DNA of 64,000 nucleotides from Pyricularia pennisetigena (Eukaryota; Ascomycota; Sordariomycetes; Magnaporthales; Pyriculariaceae). The notes under the pieces are model-generated. The model had not been told where the DNA came from. It saw only the letters and a list, made by a program, of their open reading frames with translations, and made no database searches. Position numbers and translations under genes: made by a program. The stretch covers positions 4,623,417 to 4,687,416 of the forward strand of contig NC_043744.1 of assembly GCF_004337985.1 (NCBI RefSeq). Reading direction: 5' to 3'. This document shows, piece after piece, positions 1 to 11,900 of this stretch. Position 1 is the first letter of the stretch, and every line of letters starts with the position of its first letter.

Positions 1-3000
1 AGCCCGATGAAAGAAGTGCGTACCCAAGTTCCAGGCACCACAACAAATCAGACTTCAAATTGATCTTCGGGCAGAAGAGCACGTCAAAAGAAGAAACCCG
101 GCTGGTCCTGTTGAGCCGAATCTGGTTTTGTTGTTGAATGAAAGACGACGGGATGATCAAAACCAAGAAGTGATGGGAAGGGTTGACGGGAGTACGCTGC
201 CAGAGATCCGGTCAGGGGCTGAAGGGCTGCTGGGGGTGGGCTTGGGATACCCTGTGGTACTATGTGATCAGTCCAGTTCGGATCGGGGGCTCGCTCCCAC
301 GGTATAGGCAAAGAGGGCACGCACACACAACTGCCGCGCAAAACCACCAGGGCTGTATGTCGGCGGATGCAATTGCACACGGAGCTGGGCGAATGCCACT
401 CACCGACAGTTCGCACGGCAAGCTCAATGCTGCAGATGCGCAAGAATGCGGTATCGAAGTGGTGTTCGCTGTCGTCTCCTGTCGGTGTCCGCCGGGGATG
501 GGCTGGGTGAGGGTGCTGGGAAGGCAGCCCAATGGGGATCTGTGGCTCCACTATCTCGATGCGCGGCTGTAAGTACAGCGAGGTGGGAATATGACCTGTC
601 CCCTTTGTTCTGTTTCGTCCGTCTTCTTCTTTTCAGGCAGAGTTCTCCTAGTGCAAACTGTGTATGCAGCAAGATGTTTTTTTTTTTCTCCTTTTTTCCC
701 CCCTTCTCTTGCGCCACTAATCTGTTTTCTGGTCTTCCTCTTTGTGGTATCGTGTTCGAAAGCTGAGCGGCCAGTCCAGACACAAGACCAAACGAGGGCC
801 AAGTATTTCAGTGTCTGCACCTGCTGGAGTGTTGGGTAGTGGTGTGCGTGACTTTGTTGTTGATGCTAGGTGAGAGGCAATTCACCTTTGTTCCAATCAG
901 GGGATGACAAAGAGCGGAGAGGGAAAATAAACAACGACAGGGGAGGAGCCAAAGAAACTAATGCTGTTACTTGGTTTTTGTATTCTTTCTTTCATTTCTT
1001 TTCTTCTTTTTTTGTCTTGAGTCTTCGCCCCGGATGCGACGCCAGCAAGAACCGGATTCTGCAGTATTTTGCTGCGCCCAAGGAGATCTCCATACTGGAG
1101 TGATCTGGACCTTATTTTTCTTTTCTTTTTTTTTTCGACAGTCTCTGGGTGCAGCGATGAGCGTGTATGGTGGAACACGGGAAAAAAATAAGTTGTCGAA
1201 ATTGCCGTTTTCGGAAGTATTGGTGCCAAGAACAGAACAACCCGGCAGAGAACACAAGATGCAGTCAGTGAGTGCTGCAGCTGCAGCTCGTTTCAACATG
1301 CCACAATACTTAGAAATCAAGGTAGGAATAAGATGGGTTTTCTTTTCTCTGCATGCCTGTTGGCTAATGGGGTAGTCCCTAGGCCAAGGAGTTGAGGGAG
1401 ACTACAAGCAGCTCGAACGAGGCATGTTATTACGTACCACGGTCGAAACCAGATCAAGCTTCACACAAACCTGGCTTTATGAAGTTTCCTAGCACCGGCT
1501 TCTTGGAGCTAATGAGCCTGATGCCTTTCTGGAAGACTTCAGGTGTTTTGTAGGGGCGCCGTAAGGGTGTTGGTAAATATGGAGCAGTCGGATTCTAAAA
1601 GCGCAGTTCATGCTCTGTCCTCCCTATCCCTGCCGTACCTTGCAAGCTTGGTCTTTTTGTCTCCGTCCTGTGCGACCAGCAACTCAGGCACTTGCATGCA
1701 AATCTGGATTACCTTATGGGACAGTTTTCTTCAAGTCATTTTCTGTCTCTTGTTGGATTGTGTGCAGAAATTCAGCCCCAGTTCCACGTGGATGACGGGT
1801 GACATGTTACCTCTTTCTAATGAAAATTATTGCTTGCATCGACCCGGCAATGCTGCTCCGTCAATATTTCTGCAAAATTTATTCTTTCTCTGAATGTCAG
1901 TGTCCTTGCTTACTCGCCTCAGGGAGCGGGCAACTTGCCTGGCGAGGAATAATGTTGGTTGGAATGTTGCGGCGTTTGGTGAGACCCAGGCCAACGACCC
2001 GGAAACGGCAAGCCCGCCCTTGCCAAAGTCTCAAGACAGGCGGGCTCGCCCATCGTCTCCGCCGACATGATCAAATTTCATGCTTCTTCCAATCTTGCTT
2101 GGATTACTTCACTCATGATTGCGACTTTCCTTTGACGTTTTGCGGAGGCGAGAAAAGTGAAGCCCCAAATGCGTGGATGATTGCTCATTTTCTTTGAAAC
2201 CCCCTTTTCTCCCAAGCTTTCGCTGTCCCAAGCCACAAATTCGATGCATCCATCACCTATTCCAACTGTTTTCTTCTTCTCTGTCTTTGTTTGCTGCTCG
2301 TAACTCTACCTACACTTGTTGATGCCGCTTCTGGCTGGACGACAGTCACGAGCCAGGTTTGGGCGTCGATCCGTCCATGTGTTTTCCGCTGCCAATAACC
2401 GATGAGCCAGCCGACCAAGGTTTTTTTTTATTCCTCGTAGAGGCTAGCCCCTTCTGGGAATAAATAGTCTTCGGTGCAGTTCATATCTTCTTTGGGCCTT
2501 CGCCATTCCTGGCATTTGTAATTTGCCCAGGTGTGTGGTCTCGACCATCGATGAGGTGTTCGTCGGATTTGCGGTTGAAGTTCATCTCCTTTTTGACATC
2601 CCCTTCCCGTGTCTTGGAGGCCGTTCGTCTTCGACAGCCGTCAATCCGTTTGAATCAGGTGTGTGTAACAACGTTGTGGATGCGTCCCGGTGGGGCAAGA
2701 ATGCCGCAAAGGCAGGAAGGGGCAGAGGAGGGCACGCTTCCGTCCGTCGGGTAGCTGCATATGCCTGCCTGAGGTGTTGTCGGTGAGATGAGAGATGGCT
2801 GACCCAAGGTGAGCTAGTGTTAGGCTATCAATCCACTTTGGGATGATGGAGTAGCTTCTTTGCTGCTGTTGACTGCTGTCAGCTATCACTTCTGGGCGTC
2901 AAATAGTGATACCAGCAAGGCAATACTGTTGGCTCAGCTCCCGTCCAGCCCATGCATCGTTTCCCAGCCGATATGATTGCTATCTGAAGGAAAAGCTGGA

Positions 3001-4283
3001 TCTCTTTGGGCATTTTGTAGTCTTCCTTCGCCCTCAAAGAACCCGTTGAGAATGCTTGCTTTTCATTCTTGTTGCCTTTCGACTAGCCCAAGTGTTTGTA
3101 CGTGAATGACACTCTTTTATTACCGTCAAAGGTAGACGAATTTTGCTGCTCATTTGTTTCATCATGACTGAGGTTTTCCGCTTTTGACGACTTCGACGGC
3201 AAAAGAACAAGTTTACTGAGTTCATCAGAGTTCATCAGAGTTCCAGCCGACCCCTTGACCAGAACATCAAAAGCCTATGCGAAAGCCATCTGCTTTGAGG
3301 CCGCTCCCCCCCATCATTGGCATGTAATAGGCGCATTAGCCCGTTTGTCCACAGCTTGGATTCCCACGGCTATTTTGTACCCGCGCCATCCTCTGTTCTA
3401 CAACATAGTCCGTTGATCCCTGCACTATCGAGTCTTTCTACACAAGTATACTGTATCGGCCAAAAGTAATGTCTCGGTCCATTCCACGACCTCTTGTTGC
3501 CTCCTCCCGGGAGAATGGCTTGCCCGGCAAACAAACGCCTTTGTGTTTCACAAAAAAAAAAAAAAAAAAAAAAAAAGCCTGGTCCGTCTCCCCTGTACTT
3601 TCTCAGCCCTGGAGTAATTATGTTTTGTGGCACTCGAAGCAATACGCCCTTTTCGGCTGGGTCCGAATCAAACAGTCACCACTCCGGCGAAGTCGAGGCC
3701 CGCCAACATGGTACAATCACTGCAGTCTGCGGAATTCCGCATGACTGACTTGGTAGTAAACAACAACAAACACTCTCGTTACTGCCTAAAAACTTCACTC
3801 ACTACAATGGCTCAATTTTGACCCAAGGTGGACTTTTCAATGCCAACGTCAAGTTAACCCCTACACTAGTCGAAACGCCCTCTAAAGTAGGCACCTAACT
3901 TCTAGATGTTTAGCATTCTTTCTTCCTCTGTCAAAGCTGCCGTTGTCTCGCAGCCTGTGAGAACTGTTTTCAGTTTCTTTAAAGCATCCCAGAGTGTGGG
4001 TAATCCCCAGACAATCTTGTGAATAGCCCAATATCTCGACTGAAGAACAATCAAAAGAGAAAAAAAAAAAAAAAAGAAAACAGGAGTAGCAGCCTCTGCT
4101 CAGTTGGAGTCTATATCTAATTAAACCACATTTTTTTGCTTTACTAATATCTCAAAAACACCATGCCCCAAGATGCAATCCGTAAAGAAAAACCCTAGCA
4201 AATGAAACACAGCCTATCAAACGACCAGAAATGAAATAATATCTACCAAGTGAGGTCTCCCCAAAGTCGAGGCTTCTAGACCG
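1..4283. other. Left gene-free stretch
   Basis: I found no convincing protein-coding gene in these 4.3 kb. Both strands carry open frames up to 155 codons (for example 84-551 minus and 183-572 plus), but they overlap one another, lack recognisable motifs and look like chance frames. The stretch contains many T-rich and A-rich runs, an A25 tract at 3552-3576, and a perfect short tandem duplication of ttcatcagag near 3221-3240. The only gene-like signal is the intron-like element at 569-636. The region probably holds the leader or promoter of a gene beyond the left edge and the 3' flank of the PHD gene. Confidence 0.6.
569..636 (+). other. Candidate intron in a leader or noncoding transcript
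   Basis: The element begins with a consensus donor GTAAGT and ends in a pyrimidine-rich tract CTTCTTTTCAG, with a possible TGACC branch site in between. It is 68 bp long, the normal intron size here. No convincing coding sequence lies on either side on the plus strand, so if it is spliced it most likely belongs to a 5' leader or a noncoding RNA. This rests on splice-site pattern alone. Confidence 0.35.
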
Positions 4284-6994
4284 TCAAGGGATCCCACTGT
4301 TGAAGCTCGAGGCTGGCGTTGACGGCTTTACTGGTGGTGTTGGATCCTGTGGGCGTGGAGATGGTGACAGAGCCTCTATAGGTGGCAACACCGGTGGTGT
4401 CGGACTTGAGCTCGGGTGAATACCGTTCACAGTCGTCGGTGGGAAAGACGGCGAGTGCTTCGTAGGTGACATGCCTGCGCTTGAGGGGGGCAAAGGCGAT
4501 GGCTTCTGCACTGATCTATTCTCCGAGAAGCCGGGTTTGAATTGCGGCGTAGTCATTGGACCCGGCAGCGTGTTCGCACCCGGGGATTGTGCCTTGGACT
4601 GAAGTGGTTGCCGCGAGGAGTCAAAACTGGCCTTTGTTGGGGATTGAGGCCTCATGGCAGCCGCAGATTCTGATCTGGGCTGTGCTGGTGCCAGGACGGG
4701 TGTGGTGGAGGGATGGACACGGCCATTGGCCTTGGTCTTCTGCCCATTCGTGTCGCCGCCGACATCCGTAGGGCTGGACTGCTCAAAGACGGTATCGTAC
4801 GCCCGAGCTTTTGTAGGGGACTGGCTGGGCGGCGATAGGTCCGGGTGGGGAGACGAAAACGGGTTGTGCACACCATCAGGTTTGGGCCTTTGTAACGCAC
4901 GACTCTCCGTAGACTGCGGCGGCGCAGCGGCTGCTGACTTGATCGGGATGGTCAAGTTTTGATGCTCCTGCGGGGGCGGTAGAACTGGAGAGCTGGCCGT
5001 GGTGAAAGACAAGTCACCAACTCTCGGTGTCTTGACGTTACTCGCCGGTGGATCGGCAGCCTTTGTGCCAAGCTCAACGGCATTTTCACTAGCAGCGCCA
5101 TTGAGAACTGTCGACTGTTTTGCGTCCTGGGATGATTTGGAATTTTGTCCAGCAGGAGCTGTCTTGGCGGTCGCAGGAGACGAACTGGCGGATCCAAGCT
5201 TGATCTTTATGACTGTGCCTCTAGGACGGAGACGTTCGTCCTCCTCCTGGCGACGTTTGCAGGGTTCACAGATGAAGTGGAAATCCTCCCGCTCTGACTG
5301 ATCCTGGTCGATGCCGAGACACTTGCTATGCTGCCAAACATTGCACCTTTCGCACGCCACGCTATGTTCGCCATCATCAACTTGGCCATGCAGCCCACAG
5401 ACGCAGTCGAACACCCATTCTTCCTCTTCGTCATCGAGCTCCTCAAGAGCTCGCTTAGCCCTTTGGATCTCAGCCTCTCGACGCCTCTCTGACATTCGTC
5501 CAGGGGCAGACCCAACACTTTTGCTATCCTCTGAAAGGACTGAGAGCTCTCGCTCGTGCTGTAAACGGCGCGCTTCTCGCTCCCTCAAGCGCTTCTCCCT
5601 TGACATTAACCTTGAATTTCGTTCCTTTTCAATTTTGCGCAGTCTCTCCTGTTCCTTCCGGGCAGCAGCCTCCTGCTCAAGCTGCTTGAGTTTTTCGGCT
5701 TGATTTTGTTCGTCGATACGGGTCTTCTCAGCCTTGTGAGCCAGACGGCTGGAGCGTTTGGCGTTCGCCATCTTTTCCAAATTCAGGAGCTCTCGTTCTC
5801 GCTCCCGGATCTTCTTTTGACGCTTTTCTTCCTCTCGCTCCAATATGGGGACCAGGTGGTCTTGGACTTGCTTTCTGAGTATCTTCTCGTTCGGGTCCTT
5901 GGTCTTTTTCAACGTTTCAAGAAATCGGTTGACATCGTCCAGCGAGACGGTGATACATTCCCACTTTGCCCCGCCAAGACCGTCATCTTCAGGTTGCTCT
6001 AACTCTTTTGAGTCCTGGTTGTCCTGCGCATCTTCATTGCCATCTTCGTCATGATCAACCGTGGAGTCTGCGGCTCCAGATACGCGCCGCCGCTTCGCAG
6101 CCCTGGCAGCAGCACGTGCCTTCTTGGAGTTCTTCTTCGGCTTCGGCGCGGGCGGTTTCGGCGGCGGTGCATCAGTCAGCCTGTAAAGTCTGTTGTCGTC
6201 CAGAAGAAAGTATGTACGGTCATCCTCATCCCAACCGATAGGTTCAATCCTCTTCTACTATGTCAGCCAGTATTATATAAACGATATACCAGTCAACGTT
6301 GGACTCACCCAAGCTGTATGGTCATGATCCGCGTCTTTGATCTCGCTCATGCGTTCACGCAACTTGTCGGATTGCCGCAGCAAAAGTTGCGTCATTTGAT
6401 GAAGTACTCGAATCTAATACAGTGATAAGCCATCAGCTTGAAAGTCTTGCATGGTCACAACGATCGGTAATCTCACCTTTTTGAAGATGTCAAAATCGGC
6501 AAATCTGAGCGCAACTTCATCATTCCCAAACGGGTTCTCGAGCTCGGGGGCCTTTGAAGTAAACTGCCTCCTGGTATACTCGTCAAACAACTCAAGTCTA
6601 TAATGGGGCGAACTGTCAGCGACCTAATCTTCGGTCTCGTCGATCGAGCGCGGAACACATACGTTAGGCCTCTATGCGAGGAGAGAAACTTGAGCATGGC
6701 CAGTCCAATTTCTTGAAGCGCGGTCGAGTGGGGCTTAAGACATTCAGCCTCCAGTTCCTTTGGGGTCATCATATAATCGTTAGCTTTGTTGTATCAGGTA
6801 CGGATACGTCAAACAGGCCTTACATCCATATCCGGAGGTTCGATCTTGAGTGCAGGCCCAAAGATAGCTATGAACTGCGCGACATTGGCGAGTTGCCACA
6901 TGTTTCTAATGCGCTGCAGCAAAGAAGGCTCCTTGGGGGCCTGGACGTCTTCATTATCAACCTCCTGGAAGGAACGCTTCCTTGAGGAAACCAT
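4284..6994 (-). CDS. PHD-finger chromatin protein with DDT-like N-terminus
   Basis: Five exons on the minus strand: 6994-6824, 6757-6663, 6597-6477, 6413-6309 and 6254-4284, giving 820 residues; all four junctions keep frame. The start MVSSRKR was preferred to an in-frame codon 69 bp upstream because fungal relatives, as I recall them, begin this way. Residues about 25-165 form a DDT/WHIM-like helical region, which in other proteins contacts chromatin remodellers. Residues about 280-440 are a highly charged coiled coil. A PHD finger lies at about 446-498, with Cys pairs CVC, CERC, a WQHSKC core and a final CEPC, as expected for binding histone H3 tails. The C-terminus is Pro/Ser-rich and disordered. 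A nuclear role is likely. The last intron ends in TAGTAGAAG; using the first TAG would read straight into a stop, so the second or third AG must be used. The exact remodelling complex cannot be named. Confidence 0.85.
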
Positions 6995-8929
6995 TGCGGC
7001 GGCCTGCTCGAGAAGCCGAGCAGCTTTCAATAGCTCGGTTCGTCGAGAGCAGTGCTTGTGCAATCGTTAAATGAGATTTCGAGGCGTCGGTGCCTGAGCA
7101 GGGATTCAGGTCAATAGGATAGGCTCGGTTTGACGGTTGAAGATCGCGTCATTACTCGTCTCGAGGGGCAAGCCAATTGTCGAAAATGAGCAACCGAAAT
7201 GCATCCAGGCAAGAGGTTGCAACGATTAAAAATCAATATTCGGATAAAATGACAGAAAAGCGCCTGGCATTGAGTGTGGGTAGGAGATGCGAGCTGGGCC
7301 GAACTTCCTGAAGTCAGGTGAAAAGGTGAGAAGTGAGCCCAAGATGACGATGATTTCACTCTTCTGCGGGCGACGCGATTTCGGCGGTCGCGACTTGACA
7401 GGGTGGTAACCGCGTGGGAAGCCCTCCACTTTGCGCTATATTATGTAATCGATCTTATCTCCACGTGACCGCTAGTGGCGGGTATAACGGCACTTGACTT
7501 ATCTGAGTTGCACCGCGGTCATTCGGATGCTACCTCTCCAGTTAATTTTGTTTGGTACTGCCAGGACCCACCAAGCGTGCATCGGCTGGTTTCAGGGACC
7601 AAGGGGAACTGGCTTTACATGGCTGCCTCCAAGCTCACAGACGACATCTTGCAGCAGATACATTGTCGCTGTACTGTACAGCCAGTGGTCTATCCACCAA
7701 GTAGTTTGATCTACGATGCCAGTGGTACGTTGCTTAGAAGCAATTGCATATTGCTCACGTTGAGATCAAACAAAGTTAAGAATGCTTGCAAATATCCATA
7801 TTGGCGACTCTATCTATATCTTTCTCATCTCAATTCAATTCCTCTAACATTGGTTTGCATGGTACACATGGCACCTATGTAACATAAGGCTGGCGCAGCA
7901 TGGCAAGCTAACGTACGGTACCATGCGTCTTCCCGTAGCTAGCATGCCTGTCTCAGTTCCATTTGATATTGATGTGGTCTTGGCCCCCACTAAGCCCACT
8001 TGGTGACGCGTTGGGCTGACACTGTAAAAGAAACATCCGGTTGCAGAATTGATCGGTATTGTCGGAAAGCAAAGATTCGGAAGATGAATTGAGCGGAAAG
8101 TACAAGAGACAAAATTAGCGCTTATATGAAAGCAGATATTGAGATGTACAAGAATGACTATAAGACTATATCGAGCACCTGTCAAGAATTGCTATATTTA
8201 GGGTTGCTTGATGTACATAGCAACAAGTGGCAGGTACCCTACCTCAAGTAGTTAGTTCTATTGTCAGCACCTGCAGGTGTGGCAGATCGGTGGCAGTAGG
8301 TGTGCATTCAAGGCGGAGGTAATCATCAAGAACAGTGCGCCAACAGAGGAGCTGTGGGGTGGGTACGTGTCTTGGAAGGGGGCTGAGTAAGTTTGGAGGA
8401 GGTACCTGGCAGAAATCCTCCGTGATCGTAATTGACGACTCGGAACCTACAAAACCACTTGGTGATTCGCGAAGAAACAAACAATTGAGCGGCTGAATAC
8501 TTTTACGAAACATCGCGACGATATATCGACGACAGTAGTACTGTATGTACAAAACGTGGCGGTCCCGCTACGCTCACAATCAGCCTGGACCGTGCTGGAC
8601 CCTAATACCGTTAGCATCTTTTACCTGAGATAAGCACGACACCTACATATCCAGATTGGCGGTTCCAGTCCTCGTTCGTCGCTTCGCGGGCGATCTGAAC
8701 TTTTCGTCCGTTTCCCGTCTGGGCCGCCATTCTAGATACTTTCTTGGGCTTATTGGGATCTTTGCTGGACAATGATTCCCAGTCGATAGTCAACACGACG
8801 TCGGATTTGCGACTGCGCCGAGCGCACTGCGCACTAGACTAGACCTCGATTGAGTTTCTCCTCTGCCCGCACGGAGACCTCGTCGCGTACAAACATTTCA
8901 TCGCAGCTTTTTGCTAGCGTGTCGACACC
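6995..8929. other. Divergent promoter region between PHD gene and CCH1
   Basis: These 1.9 kb separate two divergently transcribed genes and must hold both promoters. The plus-strand frame 7475-7882 and the minus-strand frames at 7844-8185 and 8244-8552 show no recognisable motif. A weak minus-strand mini-gene beginning at ATG 8730 is discussed among the findings. I saw no clear regulatory motif that I could assign. Confidence 0.5.
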
Positions 8930-11900
8930 ATGGCAGATCCGTCTAGATACCCCCAACCACCATACCCTAATGTGTCGGAATACTCGCAAGGGCCCCAGGA
9001 TTCGTCAAATCTTCAAGATCATGGCCAACAACAGCGCGGGCGGCAACCAAGCCAAGTAACACCATCGGGACTGGCCTCTTCGACATACTGGGACAATCCG
9101 GCACAAGGAACACGGAGCAATGAGGGTCCTGGTGAAGATCACGTCGATGACCCCATGGCACTTCAGTTTGCTCTTCCACCAGACATCAACCCACGACGCC
9201 CCTCCGCACAGCAGTATACAAGTTCGATTTACGAGCCTTCACAGCCATACTATAACGAGCGACCACAGCTCCACATACACACCGATTCTATAGACTCGGA
9301 CAGAGCCCCGCTGGCCACCAATGCGCAACCTATATCCGGAAACCTCGCCCCTGGGCATGATGGGTTGAACAGGGACAGTTTCCAGACAGTACGCGACATG
9401 GATAATGGCAGGGACAACAGGATGCTGGGGGCAGATCTTGAGCAGGGCCACCAGAAGAACCGAAGCTTTGGCAACTCGTTGATGCCGGACGATGGCGGCT
9501 TCAGGCGGTCTCGTACGAACTCGACTGCTTCAGGGGCCTTGTCGCGAACCGCATCCATGGTGAGGGCCATGTCCCAGCGTGTCGTCAACATTAGTGGTGA
9601 GAACGAGGTGCTCGAACAGCAGGCTCGACGTCGCTCTCGGTCACCCAGCGCAGAAAGGCGAAATTTTGCAGACGCGCCGATCCCAGTCGACACCTCGTAC
9701 CCGTCTCAGATGTATCCGAACCAGGAGAAGCAGCAAGGCAGCCCTAATATCAGCGATGCGCGTCCTCCACCCCCATTCCAGCAGTTTCGCCGGCCTAAGC
9801 CGATGATGAACCCCCTTAAGGGCAAATCGCTCGGCATATTTGGGCCTGAGAATCCCATCCGGAAGTCCTTGTGCAACATACTCGTCCTGCCTTGGACTGA
9901 ACCCTTAATTCTTCTGTTGATTGTGGCCCAGGCGGTTTTACTGGCAGTTGAGGCGGCCCCTACTGTTGAGGAAGGCGGTCCTCAACGTGGCGACCGCTTT
10001 GGAACATCGATTGACTGGGCCATTCTGGGCCTATTCATCGTGTTCACCCTAGAAGTCATCGCCAGGATCATCGTATCTGGCTTCATTCTCAACGCAGCCG
10101 AGTACAGCACCATTGACCGGAAGCGCGGGATCAAAGTAGCTGTTTCTAATAAGTACAAGCAAATATTTCAGCCAAGCAGGCAAAAGTCGATTAGACGTCA
10201 GACCCAGGCGGAACACTACGGCCCATCAACTTTTGCGCGCTCCATCACCATCATGCAAGGACAGGCGGTGCCCGAGACTATCGAAGAGCAACAGCGTATG
10301 CAGCTCGCACGGAGAGCGTTCTTACGTCACGGATTCAATCGCTTGGATTTCATAGCTGTTATGGCGTTCTGGGTCTCCTTCGGCTTAAGTGTGACCGGTC
10401 TGGAGAAGTCGATGCATCTCTGGGTTTTCAAGATGCTGAGTTCACTGCGAATCGTGCGTCTGCTAGCTATCACTAAGGGAAATGCTGTGAGTTTCATTTG
10501 TGCAAAATCTCTTCCGCCTTCAATGCCACCCGCCCCTCAGTACTGACCTCCTCTTGCCAATCTTGGTAGATCATCCTGCGCAGTTTGAAAAAGTCGGCAC
10601 CGCTTCTGGTTCGAGTCTCGTTTCTCATCGGCTTCTTCTGGCTTCTCTTTGCCATTATTGGCGTGCAAAGTTTCAAGGGCAGTTTGAAGCGCTCTTGCTT
10701 CTGGGTAAATCCGGAACAAACGAACAACGTATCTGCGGGATTCCAGAATGACGATGCTCAATGTGGTGGGTGGCTGGACAATTCGGGTACGATGAAGGCT
10801 TGGATTCGACTCCCACCAAACGAAACCAGCGATTCGGGGCAATTGTTGAGCAAGCCGCTCTTCGACTTTAAAGGAGAAGGCAGTCCGAAGGGCTTCATTT
10901 GTCCGCGCGGCTCTGTTTGTCTTGAGCAGGACAACCCACACAACGGCACGCAGAACTTTGACAACATTCTCAACTCTCTGGAGCTTGTGTTTGTCGTCAT
11001 GAGTGCCAACACTTGGTCCGACTTGATGTACCAAATGACAAACACGGACTATCTTGCAGCCGCGTTGTACTTCGCTGCAGCCATCGTTATCATGATGTTG
11101 TGGATGACCAACTTGTTGATTGCAGTCATCACATCATCATTTCAGGTCATCAGGGAAGAAAGCAAAGCAAGCGCCTTCACGGCCGATCAGGACGCGTACC
11201 TCATCAACGAACCCAAGGGGTTTCCGAAGCGGATATCAGGGCTCCAGAAGATTTACAATAAAACATGGTGGATCTGGCCTATCATTATCGCCTTCGATCT
11301 TATCGCCATGGCCTGGCGAAGTGTTCGAAGCAGTCCAGAACGCATTCAGTTCATCCGAACTACCGAGCTGGTCGTCACCATTTTGCTCGTGTTCGAAATA
11401 ATATACCGCTTTGCAGCGGACTGGAGGGACTTCCACCGTCGGCCACGAAACTTAGTCGATCTCTTCTTGGCCATCGCCACTGCTGTGATCCAGATTCCCG
11501 TTATCCGGGATTCGGGGGAGACATACGAGTGGCTTACTGTTTTTCAAATCTTGAGGGCATACCGTGTCGTCTTGGCTATCCCCGTGACTAACAAACTGAT
11601 TCGCTTGGTGTTGGGTGATAACGCGTCAGGTCTCGGTAACCTGCTCGTTTTCGTCTTCCTCATGACATTCCTCATGTCCATCTTTGCTGCTCAGCTCTTC
11701 CGTGGTGAACTCCCCAAGGAGAACGATGACGGCGAGGAGTACAAGGTTAACTTTGCCTCCATATACAACTCTTTTCTGGGCATGTATCAGATCCTGACTA
11801 GCGAGGATTGGACGGACATGCTCTACTCCATCACGGGCGTCACCAAGCAGTATGGCACCGCTTGGATTGCCGGTATCTTTTTTATTGGATGGTTCATCCT

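Noticed and set aside
84..572. Overlapping frames of 155 (minus) and 129 (plus) codons
   Set aside because: Both cover the same DNA in opposite directions and neither shows motifs; the plus frame also runs into the consensus donor at 569.
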